Positions 11,716-25,495 of a stretch of 64,000 nt of DNA are shown here, one piece after another (the stretch's first letter is position 1; every line of letters starts with the position of its first letter). The notes under the pieces were generated by a model. It saw only the letters and a list, made by a program, of their open reading frames with translations. It had not been told where the DNA came from and searched no databases. This stretch comes from Physcomitrium patens (lineage: Eukaryota > Streptophyta > Bryopsida > Funariales > Funariaceae). The position numbers were made by a program, and so were the translations under genes. Location of the stretch: the NCBI RefSeq assembly GCF_000002425.4, contig NC_037267.1, positions 3,849,891 to 3,913,890 on the forward strand, written 5' to 3'.

Positions 11716-13801
11716 ATGGAGTCGCTCCTTGCAAGTTACGCTAGTGACGATGAAGATGAGCAGGAGGAGATAACGCCGCGCGTGGAGATTGCGCCAAGCT
11801 TGCCCGCGGCCTCCGATGCACCGCAAAAGGTTTCGTTGTTTGGTCGCCTCCCACCACCGAGGAATTCTGGGTCTGGAACTTCTGTACAATCCTCAGGTTC
11901 TCTGTTTGCTTCTCTGCCCCCGCCGCAATTCGGGGCCAAATCTGCAGAAGTTAGCTCTCCCTTCCCTACCGCGGATGTTTTTGCCCAGGAATCATCTCGA
12001 CCCTCGCTGTTCGCAAAGCTACCTCCCCCGAAATCTGAAAAACCTGAAACGTCGGACGGGAACCCTAATCGCGGTAATCTCCCTTCGAAATCTTCTCTGT
12101 TTGCAGCTCTTCCGCCCCCTAAGGTTGAGTTTGACAGTTCTGTGGTGAAGGTCGAGACCCCCGACGTGAAACCTAAAGTGAAGAAGCACCCAGTGGCATT
12201 CAAACCTCCGATTGATGTGTCTGTTCTTGAGGACGACGATGATGGTTGGAGACCAGCGCATAAGAAGGCAAAAGCTGAGCCCAGTCCGATGATCAAAAGC
12301 GGAGGTGGTCTCAGCGCTCTCTTACCGGCCCCCAGGAACAGCCTGGGATCCGGTGCCACATTGGGAGGTGGTGCTGCTTCTGGTGGGCGTCGTGCAGCCA
12401 TGGAAGTTGGTGGGAAGTCAGTAACGCAGGATATTAAGCCGAAGGCGGAGCCAGTAGTTGTAAACTCCAGGATATCCACAACGTCCGGAGCAATCGATTC
12501 GCGTGCTTCCCAAGCCCAAGTTCAGTACGATCATTCCTCGTATGCATTAGATCAGAGCACCGCATTTGCTCCTCAGGTATGTTGCCAATTTTTAAAAGTT
12601 CATTATCTAGTGTCTCATTTGTCCATTTTCTGAGGGTGGTGTATGTAACAAGACCAACTAGTGGGATATTTGAGCGAGCGCCCAAGCAAGTATGGTTGTC
12701 ACCTGCAATAATCAGGGCATGGATTTTATAGATTAGGGTTTCTTTTGTACGGAGTCTATTTCCTGATTGTATGTATTAGTTTGTGAAATCACTCGTCGTT
12801 TATTTACCCTTGTATCTGGACTTTCTGAGATTCGGACGGCTTAGAACCGAGTGCCTGCTATATTTTTCTGTTGGAGCTCTCTGAAGATATCAGTGTTATT
12901 GAGGATTTTACAGAAACGCGTCGGAGAAGTGTTCTAATTTTGTGTGTGCGTATCAGCTGCCTTCCGAAAACAATTCATATGGCTATTCAGCGCCAACGGA
13001 AGCATACACATCCGCGCAGGAGATTCCTCATTCAACATATAATGTCAATAGCCATTACGAACAGCAGGATTGGCAGTATTCCGGGAACGTTCCATATTAC
13101 GCTAGTCATCCAACTCACGCCAACCATGCAGTAGCGAGTTCTCCACCGGTTGTTGATCCAGTTGCACAAGTCTTGCAGTCTGAGAGAAGAAGAGGTAGAG
13201 AAGATAAATTGGCTGCTTCTAATGTGATTGAGGTCAAGCAAGCTGATCTTACTGGCGGAAAAATAAGGGAGGACCAACTGCGAGTAACCGGGATTGCGTT
13301 TGGGCCATCTTATCAGGTAAGCTTTGAAGTTTTGATTCTGCTTTTTGGTCAATTTATTTGTGCATGAACTGAAGCTTTTTCATTTCCATTAGAAGGCAGA
13401 TTATAACTATCATGTCTAGTTATTAGCGTTTCATGGTCCCTTGTAAATTTATTCTTCTATTCTTATTTTTGACGTAGCCGTATTTGTATTTAGGAAACGT
13501 GTAGGAGTAAGTGAACATTTTCCTTGTGAAAATCGGCACAATGTGTGTTTTTTCTGCGGCTTTATGTGTTACTTGATGAAAGTGAAAGTGACATCTTAAA
13601 CTACATATTCTAACTTATTAACGGTGTTTGCTGTTGCAGCCGGTTTCTTCGAGTAAAGATAAGCCATCTAAAGTACACCGAAGAAAGCACCAAATTGGCA
13701 CCCTTTTGCATGATATGAGGTCAAAAGAAATGGAGTTATTGGAGCGTCGCGCTAAAGGGAACTTGACGAAAGCAGAAACTCATGCCAAATACGGCTGGTA
13801 G
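11716..13801 (+). CDS. PRCC-family proline-rich nuclear protein
   Basis: Three exons, 11716-12576, 12957-13316 and 13640-13801, join in phase 0 to give about 460 residues. The protein starts MESLLASYASDDEDEQEE, a typical acidic N-terminus of PRCC homologues. It ends with the conserved basic block RRKHQIGTLLHDMRSKEME followed by LLERRAKGNLTKAETHAKYGW, which identifies the family. The N-terminal half is low complexity and repeats SLFxxLPPP four times (residues about 40-48, 62-70, 97-105, 127-135), with a weaker LSALLPAPR copy near 200. Lysine/proline stretches (KPKVKKHP, HKKAKAEP) could be nuclear localisation signals. Human PRCC is nuclear, interacts with MAD2B and associates with splicing factors; a plant role is not established. 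The middle exon is Tyr/Ser/Gln-rich and probably disordered. Confidence 0.9.
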
Positions 13802-15215
13802 TGTTAAATTGCAGTCTGATTGTGGTTTGTAGGGAATGATATATTGGGGAGGTCAATTCGCTGCATCCATCTTGTCAGGTTCTTCTTGTGTAGAGTTTTC
13901 GACTAGATTTTGTGTTTGAAAATTGAGAAAGAACTGCTTTCCCTCAATTGTTGTGCTAAGTATAGGGGATCTCACTTGGACAGGTATTGCCTAAGCTCTG
14001 CAGCCTAAATTGGTAACAAGCTGCGTAAGATTTTCTGCCCAGCTGACTTCGTTGGCCAGTTCATTTCCCTCTAGTAATGAGATGGTATCATGCAGTTTGT
14101 CCCCAAGTACCTCCTCAGGCATGCTCTTTACGGGATGCTTATCCGCTCTATTCAAGGTCATTTAATTCAATTGCAGTACTTGACTCAGACCCTCAACTGA
14201 GCATACCCACTTTAATCCTACGCCCTTTGAGCCTTTCTGGTTAGGTCTTCAAATTTTTACTTGGCCAATTTCAACAGAACTTCAGGATAGGCTGGAGAAT
14301 GTATTGTCATGTTAAGCACACCAGAGAACGAGGCTTTAAGCAATGGAGCCGAATATCTCATTTTGAAGAGTCCATTTTGATTTCTTTTTGGGGTTCAAAA
14401 GATTGCATGTATTCTTTTGCAACGGATGATAACTTTAGTTGGAGGGTTAGATGTTTCATACCACCAAATTTTTTGTTTTCCCAAACCTTTTGATTCCACA
14501 ACGATTGGGTACATTCTGATTAACACCAATCTTCAAACAGTTATTTTTACTGATCATTCATATATTTATTATACTTGATGTTGCCAAAAGCCTCAAATCC
14601 TACACCATGTCTAATCACAGTTTTCGCATATCGATGTTGATTACAAGCCCAAGGACAACATTGAAAAAGTTACAGAAATGCTCATTGTGAGGTAATATGA
14701 GCCAGTAATCTCATTTACGTATGTAGAAGCCTGGGATCGGTGACCCATTTGTAAGAACGCTAACTCTCAATGAACCTACGAACATTTTTGCGTTTGGATC
14801 AAGAGCGGCAATCCCAGCGCCATTTTTCAAATGCAACCATCTTCGTCATACTAAAGCTTCTCGGTGAGGTGCATCTCAGTGTGACAGATGAGCTCAAAAA
14901 TATTCACATGCTAGTTCAAAGTTGTGTGTCGAAATATGAGGATCCTGAGTGGATCGTGTAGCTTTATAAGACGAAACGTGGACGACAGGGGTGGCTCCAC
15001 TTCTACCCATTCTATCCGCTAAAGTGTTCTCGGTACTTGCAAGCTCTCTGTGTACTATGGTTTCGCAGCCTGTTTGAAGCCACGACCAACTTCATCAATT
15101 TCTGCTTGTTCTAATCAATCGAGGACCTACCCCACTGCTTCGACGACCATCTAGTAAGTGGCCAGCAACTTAGGATTCGCACACGGGGAGATTCATAGAA
15201 CTGCATCTGCTCAGG
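13802..15215. other. Intergenic region between the PRCC-family and aldo/keto reductase genes
   Basis: About 1.4 kb of intermediate composition. It contains the 3' UTR of the preceding gene and the promoter and leader of the next. Short open segments (14299-14493, 14770-14961) lack splice context or recognisable domains. No repeat or RNA gene was identified. Confidence 0.4.
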
Positions 15216-18200
15216 ATGAGTACATGCTTTGCAGGTCCAGCCTCTAGCTGGAACCGTGTCTCCATCTTCAAGGCGCTGCATCAAGGCGTGGGTTCTTCCA
15301 ATTCGAGTTCGCAGAGAAGGGTTGTGTGTAATGCCAAGCTGAATGCCAATCTAGAGAGCTCTACTGGTAAGAGAGCTTGCCGGGTTTGCTAAGAGAAGTT
15401 CTTGTGTTGTAATTTGTGGGCAATTTGGTGGCCGTGAAGTTGGTAACCTTTGAGGTGAAGTGGCCAGAGATTTTCTTTTCTTTTTCTTTGGGGATTTTGT
15501 TCTCACTCAAAGTTGCATTGCTTGAGGTTGCAAGCCATGGCGGGCAGAGACGCGAGTTTAGTGTATTCTTTGTGGATGAGGAACGCACTTCTTGGGAGTA
15601 TTAACATTGTTAGAATTAGTTAATTTTTTTTAGAGCTTTTGGCTGTGAACACTGCTATGTTCTGAGCCATGATGAAATTTTACATGAGCAGAAATCATGA
15701 GGTTGGGTAGGAGCGATCTTCAGGTTTCAAAGTTAGGCATCGGGACTTTGCAATGGGGCGATCCTGGTAGCGGATTTGGCTCCACGTTTGGCGAAGCCGA
15801 AATCGCAAGTGCCTTTGATGAGTTAATCGCAGGGGGCATAAACTTTTTCGATACCGCCGAGGTATACTTTCAAATGCAGTGTAAGCCAAAATTGAACAGA
15901 TTGGAAATTTGGTCCTCAGTGGTAGTCACAATGAGATTGCCCATTTATAGGCATTATAAACATTTCGATGCAGGTTTATGGTTATCAGAACATTAAGTCA
16001 GGATCATCCTCGGAGCAACTTTTGGGGAAATTTCTGAGGGACATGAAAAATCAACAAGATGTACCACCAGTCGTGGCTACTAAATTTTTCACCATTCCTT
16101 GGACAAACTTTCTTGTTGGTGAGCAATTTCAAATCTGACCTAAATCTTCAAACGCTGAACGTTATTAACTTTTCATTCAAGGTGCTTGAAGAACTGACTG
16201 AAGGGTCACAAGCATGATCAGTACATTGCAGTGTATGCAAGTCTTCAGATATAGAGAACGATTGAAGTGACGTTGCAGAATGTGAATTCAGGAGGGGGGT
16301 TCAGGTTGGGTCGGAAGTCCTTACTAGCCGCTCTGCGAGAGAGCTTGAAGAGAATTGGGAAGGCGAAAGTTGACCTCTATCAGGTATAGAAAGCTTTTCA
16401 ATCAGTTGAGTTGGTGGGTATCCTAACTTTGCTGTCGTAATTGAGGTGCGCTGATTTTCCTGCTCAATTATGAACATGTAGATACACTTTCCGTTTCCTA
16501 CTTTCAGCAATGCTGCCCTCATGGAGAGTTTGAAGGAAGCTGTGGAGGAAGGCCTCACTCGAGCAGTTGGTGTTTCAAACTTCTCCAAGGAACAGGTGAG
16601 CAGTTGGAGAAGCCAAACCAATGGAGATTAATTACCGATGTGCACAGCAGGGGTCTTGGCGTTTGAGGCCTCCCCGGAATGCAAATTGATTGAGAACAAT
16701 GCAAACTATCTAAATTTGGTGCCTTAAAACCCTGCTGATAGTTAGCTAGAGAGGGTGGGTAAGTTGTTAAGCCTGTAGTTTTTTTGTTCGAAATTTATTA
16801 ATTCTTCGATGTCTCATAGATGGAGGAGGCAGATGACGTGCTCTCTCGGTACGGTATACCTTTGGCGTCAAACCAAGTCCGATACAGGTATCGCTTGCTG
16901 AAAGGGCACAAGTGACTGGTGCACAATCTAGCTACCTGACTACAGATTTATTTTCCGGAACACTTCTAGGAAGAGTTGACAATTTACTTCGATTTTGTAC
17001 TCTATTCGAGAGCTCCTTGCTGTGAACTATGTTGTGCACTGGAAAACAGTGAATGTCTAGGAGATGAATGACTGTTAGGAAGACCTTCATTTAAACTCCT
17101 GACTTTTCTTTCAATTTCAATTTTCTATACTTCTGGAGTTCAGTCTGATCAGCCGAGATGTGGAGGAGAATGGTCTTTTGAAGGCGTGTAAGGTAATTAA
17201 ACATAATCTTCTCTTAAATTCAGCGGGTTTAAGTTTTTCTTGGAGCATCATATACAAGGATTCTATGATTATGTCATCGAAACTATGAAATAAGTATCAC
17301 CACAAGTATGCTACCCCGAGTATTTTGTCCTGGGCCACCGGTGTGTTGATGTAGATTGGAATGTGGAAGGTCAGGATCGAAAGATACAACTCATTGCTTA
17401 CTCTCCGCTTGCTTCTGGGCTGCTAACGGATAAAGCTTTGACCCGCACTGATGCCAAAGCCACCAATGTATGTATACTCACTATATTCCGTGTCAAATTG
17501 GTTTTTTAATGGATGGTATTATTTTCATTTAAATTTTTTAATACTATGATGTTTGGGCTCTTAAATAGATGAAGCGTTACTTAGTTTTTTGACACGTGGG
17601 AATGTCCAGATTCAACCCCTTTTAAAGCTGATGCAGTCAATTGGTGCAGAGCACGGTGACAAGTCCGTAACTCAAGTATGGCAACCTAGACTTGCCGTTT
17701 GATTATGATATGCTGTAGAATCTATAAAAAAATTGACTTGAATGCTCTTTAGTCATGAGTCTCTACTAAATGTCGATCTATTGGCAGGTAGCTTTAAATT
17801 ATCTTATGTGTAAAGGAGCCCTTCCAATTGCAGGGTGTGTATCTTCAGTGCCCTATTTATTTTCTGTCTCTTAGTTCAGTAGCTATTATTCATCTTAAAT
17901 CTCACACTTACGCCCTAAGGTGTACAACTGAAACGCTTTGATATTCAATTACGCTAAACATAAATTGGTCCCATGTTTGTGCATTTTGCTCTCGCAAACA
18001 TGCATGGTGGATTCATGACGTCCTTCATTCTTCCCCCCAGAATCTGTAATGAATTGGTTAAACGATCACAACCAATTAGTTATGTGCTTATCAGTGTGGT
18101 TACAGATTATTCGTGCCTTGAGTTTATCACTGAAGGTGTTTTGCAAAATCAGGTGCAAGAACGCACAACAGGCAAAGGCGCATTGTGAAGTACTCAAATT

Positions 18201-18412
18201 TAAGCTCACAGATGGCCAAGGTAAAAAAAACTCTGGATGATGTCCCTTTCTTACTTAAGGGTTTAGTGTTGCTATGACTCTACAAAGATTTCCGTTTAGC
18301 TTGGGGTTCATTCTTTTCGTGCCCATTAAATCCTAGACATTTTTTTGGACTGGATCCCTTTTTATGTGCAGTGGCTTCACTACAAGACAAGGCGAAGACA
18401 CTGAAGCTCTAG
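15216..18412 (+). CDS. Plastid-targeted aldo/keto reductase (At1g06690-like oxidoreductase)
   Basis: Twelve exons join in phase (about 367 residues): 15216-15366, 15692-15861, 15974-16118, 16292-16383, 16482-16595, 16820-16887, 17144-17192, 17375-17467, 17610-17675, 17788-17834, 18153-18220, 18372-18412. Exon 1 encodes a Ser/Arg-rich, acid-poor leader (MSTCFAGPASSWNRVSIFKA) typical of a chloroplast transit peptide. The (alpha/beta)8 AKR fold is evident: LGIGTLQWGDP, FFDTAEVYGY (catalytic Asp and Tyr), VVATKF (Lys), VDLYQIHFP (His), AVGVSNFS, PLASNQVRYSL, LIAYSPLASGLLT and a C-terminal NADPH-binding GCKNAQQA segment. It most resembles the plant plastid AKRs annotated after At1g06690 and pyridoxal reductase PLR1; the substrate is unknown. 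Exon 4 begins with three glycines and has a second nearby cag (16304) that would shift frame. All four tetrad residues are kept, so it is probably active. Confidence 0.92.
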
Positions 18413-18729
18413 AATCCTGTTTTCACATCAGGCAGCACAAAAGCCTATTTTGTAAAGACACACTCCACCTCAGCTGAAAAGGTTTTTGTGGGGATGTTGT
18501 GGGGAGTCAGAAGACCCAACAATGTGTTCACAGCTTGAATAATACCAAGTGTTTTTGTATCATCATCATATCTTACACACCGCAGTTTTGGTGCAAGTGG
18601 AGTTTGTTGGGAATTTTAATGCAATCAAGCACAAACTGTGTTGATGGACTGTCTACAAATGATGGGAAAATATATCTCTTTCACATTAATATGTACAAAA
18701 AAATTATATTTAACAAAAATCATGTTCCT
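18413..18729. other. 3' flank of the aldo/keto reductase gene
   Basis: This holds probable 3' UTR (GC-moderate to about 18600) passing into AT-rich sequence that abuts the Tc1 relic. No further gene is visible. Confidence 0.4.
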
Positions 18730-19430
18730 TGACTTACTAGCTCAAATAGCTTGGATTTGCTTTGGCATGTTCTCATACAATCTTCTACATTCCTTTGGTG
18801 TAATGGAAGCCCAACATTCCTCAATAAGCTTCTTCAATTCTAAAATTCTTTGTTGGAGCACTTTGATATTCATTAACATTCCTCAATAAGCTTCTCCAAT
18901 TCTAAAATTCTTTGTTGGAGCACTTTGATATTTATTGAGATAGCATTTTAGTTCCTATCAAAAGATCCTCAATTGGATTTAGATTAGAAGATTGTATAGG
19001 CTACTTTAGAACATTAAACTTATGTAATCTCCACCATTGGCATATACTTTTTGTTGTATGTTTGGAATCATTATCATGCTAAAAAATCAAATGGGAAGGA
19101 TCAAGATTACAAGCCATCACATTATATAATCAATATCTTTGCAAGATTTTCTTGTATTGATAGTGAACTATTCTTCCTTCAACTCTACAAATGATGCCAA
19201 GAACTTAGAATATTATACAACCTCACACCTTCATCAAACCACCAACAAACTTTACTGTTTGTTGAAATTGTATTAAATTGCAAGATTGTCTATCACAATT
19301 CCAATACCAATTGTGACCATCTAAGCAAAATTACTTTACCTTTGTCTCATCAAAGAAAATAATATGCTTCCAGTCACAAATGGTCCAATGTTTATAGCAT
19401 CTAGGAAATTTTTATTTTATTATAGTTGAC
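18730..19430 (-). pseudogene. Decayed Tc1-type (DD34E) transposase
   Basis: Read on the minus strand, one continuous frame interrupted only by stop substitutions carries Tc1/mariner signatures. These are FFDET (first catalytic Asp codon starting at 19351), VGGLMKV-stop-GC (family V/GGGxMVWGC), stop-HDNDSKHT (family QQDNDPKHT, second Asp codon starting at 19075) and PIQSSNLNPIED (family SPDLNPIE, Glu codon starting at 18970). Codon offsets are 92 from first to second Asp and 35 from second Asp to Glu, i.e. a DD34E triad. This is close to Sleeping Beauty, whose triad residues are 153, 244 and 279. At least six stops fit C-to-T/G-to-A decay of Gln and Trp codons. The N-terminal DNA-binding part and terminal inverted repeats were not recognised, and a 62-bp tandem duplication sits in the 3' part. 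It is inactive. Confidence 0.82.
18813..18936. repeat. Tandem duplication of about 62 bp inside the Tc1 relic
   Basis: The segment beginning aacattcctcaataagctt occurs at 18813 and again at 18875. It continues through aaaattctttgttggagcac with only a few substitutions. The duplication is head-to-tail and probably postdates loss of transposase function. Confidence 0.85.
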
Positions 19431-19436
19431 TCAATT

Positions 19437-19983
19437 TTTCTATCAACTATACATATGATAAATTAGTTGAAGCAAAAAAATTATAGATATAAATACTACT
19501 GAAAATATTTGAAATAATTATAATAAATCAAAGTTTTGGTTTTTATGATGGATATGGTTAAATGATATGTAAAATTAATTTTTTTAATTTTTAAAATAGT
19601 CTTTTTTTAAAAACCAAAGACTTAATTAAAGTTTTAGATCTATTAAAATATTTTTAATATATCATAATATATATTATATAAGAGTTACTATAAATAATAT
19701 AAAAGATATAAATATTTATAGATATATTTAATATGTCACTATAAAAGATATAATAATTAATGTATTTATATATTTATTTATTTAATTTAATAAGGTCTTT
19801 TATATTATCTATTATGTCTATTCAAATTTTATTTATCTTATACTAATATTTTTAATTTAACATAAAATAAAAAAATAAATTATTTTAATTTTTTAATTTT
19901 TATTACATTTATAAAAATATTAGTATATTTGGTCAAAAAAATATTTTTGTATTCTATATATATATTTATATTTATATACGTAT
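19437..19983. other. Very AT-rich intergenic sequence
   Basis: Almost pure A+T with many short TA runs. No coding or structured element other than the approach to the minisatellite was seen. Confidence 0.5.
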
Positions 19984-20362
19984 AAACTACATTATATATT
20001 TATATACGTATAAACTATATTATATATTTATATATGTATAAACTATATTATATATTTATATATGTATAAACTATATTATATATTTATATATGTATAAACT
20101 ATATTATATATTTATATATGTATAAACTATATTATATATTTATATATGTATAAACTATATTATATATTTATATATGTATAAACTATATTATATATTTATA
20201 TATGTATAAACTATATTATATATTTATATATGTATAAACTATATTATATATTTATATATGTATAAACTATATTATATATTTATATATGTATAAACTATAT
20301 TATATATTTATATATGTATAAACTATATTATATATTTATATATGTATAAACTATATTATATA
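19984..20362. repeat. 28-bp AT-rich minisatellite, about 13.5 copies
   Basis: The motif starting aaactatattatatattta recurs every 28 bases from 19984 to 20347 (13 full units), followed by a partial unit to about 20362. Unit starts are seen for example at 19984, 20012, 20040 and 20348. The array is nearly homogeneous. The two leftmost units carry atacgtat where all later ones carry atatgtat, and the first unit has aaactac for aaactat. This pattern fits repeated unequal exchange or slippage with variant units left at one edge. Confidence 0.93.
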
Positions 20363-20983
20363 GAATTAAAAAATTAAATGTTAAATATATTAATAAATAT
20401 TTATACTTATTTCTTTTCAAAAAATAAAATAGAAAATAAATTTAACAAATTTGTTTATAACAATATAATCATAGACATACATTGTTTGAGAAAGGTCAAA
20501 TATGTCTTTTAAAAAAAGGCACACTTATTATTATTTCTAAAAATATTTATAACATTAAATAATAAAAAATATTTTTATTGTACAATTTATTTACATACAT
20601 GCATACAAATACACAACTATTTAAAACAAAGATTAATCCTGTTTTGTAATTTTAAAATTTATTAAATACAAATTTATACATAAAATCAAAATCAATATAT
20701 TCAAGTTAATAAGAAATGAGTTTCTACTTTATAATCACAAGCTATAGGTTCACAAGAACTCTAAGATGATTTAGACGATGTTAATAAAAAAAAAAGCCCT
20801 CTCTATGCTTAATATTCTATCCATTCATTGTACATAGGAAATGAATGCTTAAATTATTTAAACAAATAGATTGTGTGAATGTTACATATTATTTTTCAAA
20901 TAATATTAAGAATAAAAAAATAAATGAATATTTAAAAAATATTTGATATTTAAGTTACAATTAATAAATAAATAATATACTTA
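20363..20983. other. AT-rich intergenic sequence
   Basis: No reading frame, hairpin or repeat that I can support; the composition is uniformly AT-rich up to the left end of the MITE. Confidence 0.5.
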
Positions 20984-21340
20984 GGATGTTGTTAATGTCA
21001 CTAAAGTTTTTGCTACTACCACCACAACTTGCCATCCACTACATACTATCACAACTTTTGCTAATATCTCTACAAATTTCTCTAAATTTGTATTGTACTC
21101 TACAATGAACTAAATGGAACACTAAAATACACATCTATTAAAAAAAAAGTGCACTTTACATAACACTTCTAATCCACACCATAGTAGATAAAGTGCACAT
21201 TCTATATGGATGCATATTTTAGTATTTTATAAAGTATATTTTGGCGTGCAAAGTAAGTTCACGGCAACTTGTGGTGGCATTTGCAAAAATTGTGATGGCA
21301 TGTGGTGAATGACAAGTTCTGGTGGCATTAGAAACACTCT
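20984..21340. mobile_element. Tourist-like MITE (357 bp) flanked by TTA
   Basis: The ends are imperfect inverted repeats: the left end reads GGATGTTGTTAATGTCAC and the reverse complement of the right end reads AGAGTGTTTCTAATGCCACC. Pairing continues inward: ACCACAACTTGCC near 21020 matches GTCATTCACC/GCCACCACAAGTTGCC from the other arm, and aacactaaaatacacatc matches aatactaaaatatgcatc near the centre. The two arms thus make a long fold-back. A TTA trinucleotide lies directly outside each end (20981-20983 and 21341-21343), as expected of PIF/Harbinger-type MITEs. There is no coding capacity. Arms are visibly diverged, so the copy is old. Confidence 0.62.
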
Positions 21341-21766
21341 TTAAATATATAATAAAACTAAAATAAAATCTTCATGTGAAATAAAACTATTGAACAACAT
21401 GAATCACAAAATAGTAAAAATTTCAATGAGATAAAAACAATCATGATTTGTATGATCACTTTTTCTAGTAAGCACATTATGTAAGAAACTCAAGGAAATG
21501 TAATTAAAGTATGAAAACTACTAACAAAAGAAGAGGCGTTATGTTTCTAGCAGGGAACATGATACGGATGCCTTTGTGAAGATGGATGAATGGAATATTG
21601 AAGTCATCCGAACCCAATCTTAGTGGATTACACCAATTTGCTCTGCTTTTTCAATGTCGCCAGTTGTTGCAGAGTTTCAAGCTTCTCCATCGCCATCGCC
21701 AGCACCTTAACCTCAAGCGCTTCCCACGCACCGTCGAACTGTAGCCCCAGAAGACGCCAGAGAGCG
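21341..21766 (+). promoter_or_regulatory. Upstream region of the porphobilinogen deaminase gene
   Basis: AT-rich sequence turns into a GC-richer gene island at about 21540. At the boundary lies gatacggatg...gatggatgaatgg (21562-21592). The frame stays open upstream of the chosen ATG back to 21623, so an N-terminally extended start is possible but less plastid-like. Confidence 0.4.
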
Positions 21767-24318
<2,552 letters not shown>

Positions 24319-24811
24319 ACTTACTTCGAAGGAGGCAAACTGGTCTGAGCTGGTGGAAAGCGTCAGTACCGCAGAATTGAAAGACATGAATAGTGAACGT
24401 AGTCATGAAAATTCAGGTTCCATAAAGAAAAGGGGTGACAGTTATCCGCGGATGTAGTATTCATATTCGGTTCATGGAGACCGGGGTCTCAGTGAGTGAT
24501 GCCTAATGACGTTTCAATGGAACTGAAGTTATCTGTTAGCATTTTAGAGTGTAACAACGGCTGTTCCTACAAGTGTCACGTAGGAAAAATAATGCTGAAT
24601 CAGCATATTTGGATTCTCCTCTTTTGTACCAGCAATAGAACATGTGTACTTCAGCAGCCGATTCACAGCTTTTGTAATCTCCCGGAGCAATCCAGGCTTG
24701 AATAGAGCTCGAATTTTCTGCTACTAAAACCACTCGTCTAAGCTGAGAAATTTGCCCCACTGGAGTGGCAACGCGGATGTGAGGATACTACTGTGCACCA
24801 AATTCAATTCC
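24319..24811. other. Convergent intergenic region between HEMC and the enoyl-CoA isomerase gene
   Basis: About 490 bases hold the two 3' UTRs of genes that point at each other. A short minus-strand frame (24536-24760) follows a possible donor at the end of the isomerase gene and could in principle be part of a further 3' exon, but shows no recognisable motif. Confidence 0.35.
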
Positions 24812-25495
24812 TCACAACCTACCTTCTAATCGCGGGACGAACTGGGGATACATAGTTAGCCTCATACTCAGATACACCTCCTTTTTCCATCTTCTGCTGG
24901 CGAGGCGGGTGGCCTCTGCAAGGGCCGCATCAAAGGTCTCTTTCGAGCTACCGTGAACGGCGTCGACAATGTCTAGATCCTTGGCTTTAGTTGCGGTAAG
25001 TTTAGTACCTTTCAAGACGGTCTCAACGAACGCGCGTGGGTTCAATTTGCACCGAATGAGACTCATGACTCGTGGAGGGATGGGAATACTGATGTCCATC
25101 TCACTCATGTACACGAATCCCTTGTCTTGGCGCATGTGACGGTGATCGTGAGCTAACGCAAGGATCAAACCTCCGGCAGCGGCGTGCCCGCATATGGCAG
25201 CTACAGTGGGAACATTCACCAGCATGAAAGCGCTGAGAAGCCTGAAGTAGGCTTTCGACTGCGATTGCATGCGGGCGCTGACACTGCCGGGAGCTTGATT
25301 CACCCACGCGAGGTCCAAGCCATTAGAGAAATACTTGCCATCGTTGGTTGTCAGAAGCGCCGACGCATCCGACTCATTCACGATTGCGAGGTTCCTGATA
25401 ATTTCGTCACAGAGTGCTGGGTTCAAGCGATGCTCGTCCAAATCGCCCGTAAACCGCAGAATGTAGACATCTCCGACTCTCTCCAAGCTGCACAT
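24812..25495 (-). CDS. Enoyl-CoA delta-isomerase-like protein (crotonase fold)
   Basis: One exon of about 227 residues starting MCSLERVGDVYILRFTGDLD, which aligns with the start of plant delta3,delta2-enoyl-CoA isomerases (ECI1/ECI2). These act in peroxisomal beta-oxidation of unsaturated fatty acids. Crotonase features are DEHRLNP, LLTTNDGKYFSNGLDL (oxyanion-hole region), VPTVAAICGHAAAGGLILAL and MSEMDISIPIPP. The ATG at 25495 is chosen by homology. The frame is open upstream to 25771, including an ATG at 25549 that would add 18 residues (MFDDDTRFLWDDPGSGPA). The C-terminus reads RLEGRL, which is not a canonical PTS1 tripeptide. However, a consensus donor (AGAAG/gtaggt, exon end 24823) lies just before the stop, so a downstream last exon restoring a peroxisomal signal cannot be excluded. 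Family is firm; peroxisomal location is inference. Confidence 0.88.
   Translation of the reverse strand: MCSLERVGDVYILRFTGDLDEHRLNPALCDEIIRNLAIVNESDASALLTTNDGKYFSNGLDLAWVNQAPGSVSARMQSQSKAYFRLLSAFMLVNVPTVAAICGHAAAGGLILALAHDHRHMRQDKGFVYMSEMDISIPIPPRVMSLIRCKLNPRAFVETVLKGTKLTATKAKDLDIVDAVHGSSKETFDAALAEATRLASRRWKKEVYLSMRLTMYPQFVPRLEGRL

Noticed and set aside
11736-12479. Minus-strand open frame (247 codons) opposite the PRCC-family exon 1
   Set aside because: Antisense shadow of a proline/serine-rich coding exon; glycine-rich product without similarity.
19984-20362. CRISPR-like repeat periodicity
   Set aside because: The 28-bp units are contiguous with no unique spacers, in a plant nuclear context; it is a minisatellite.
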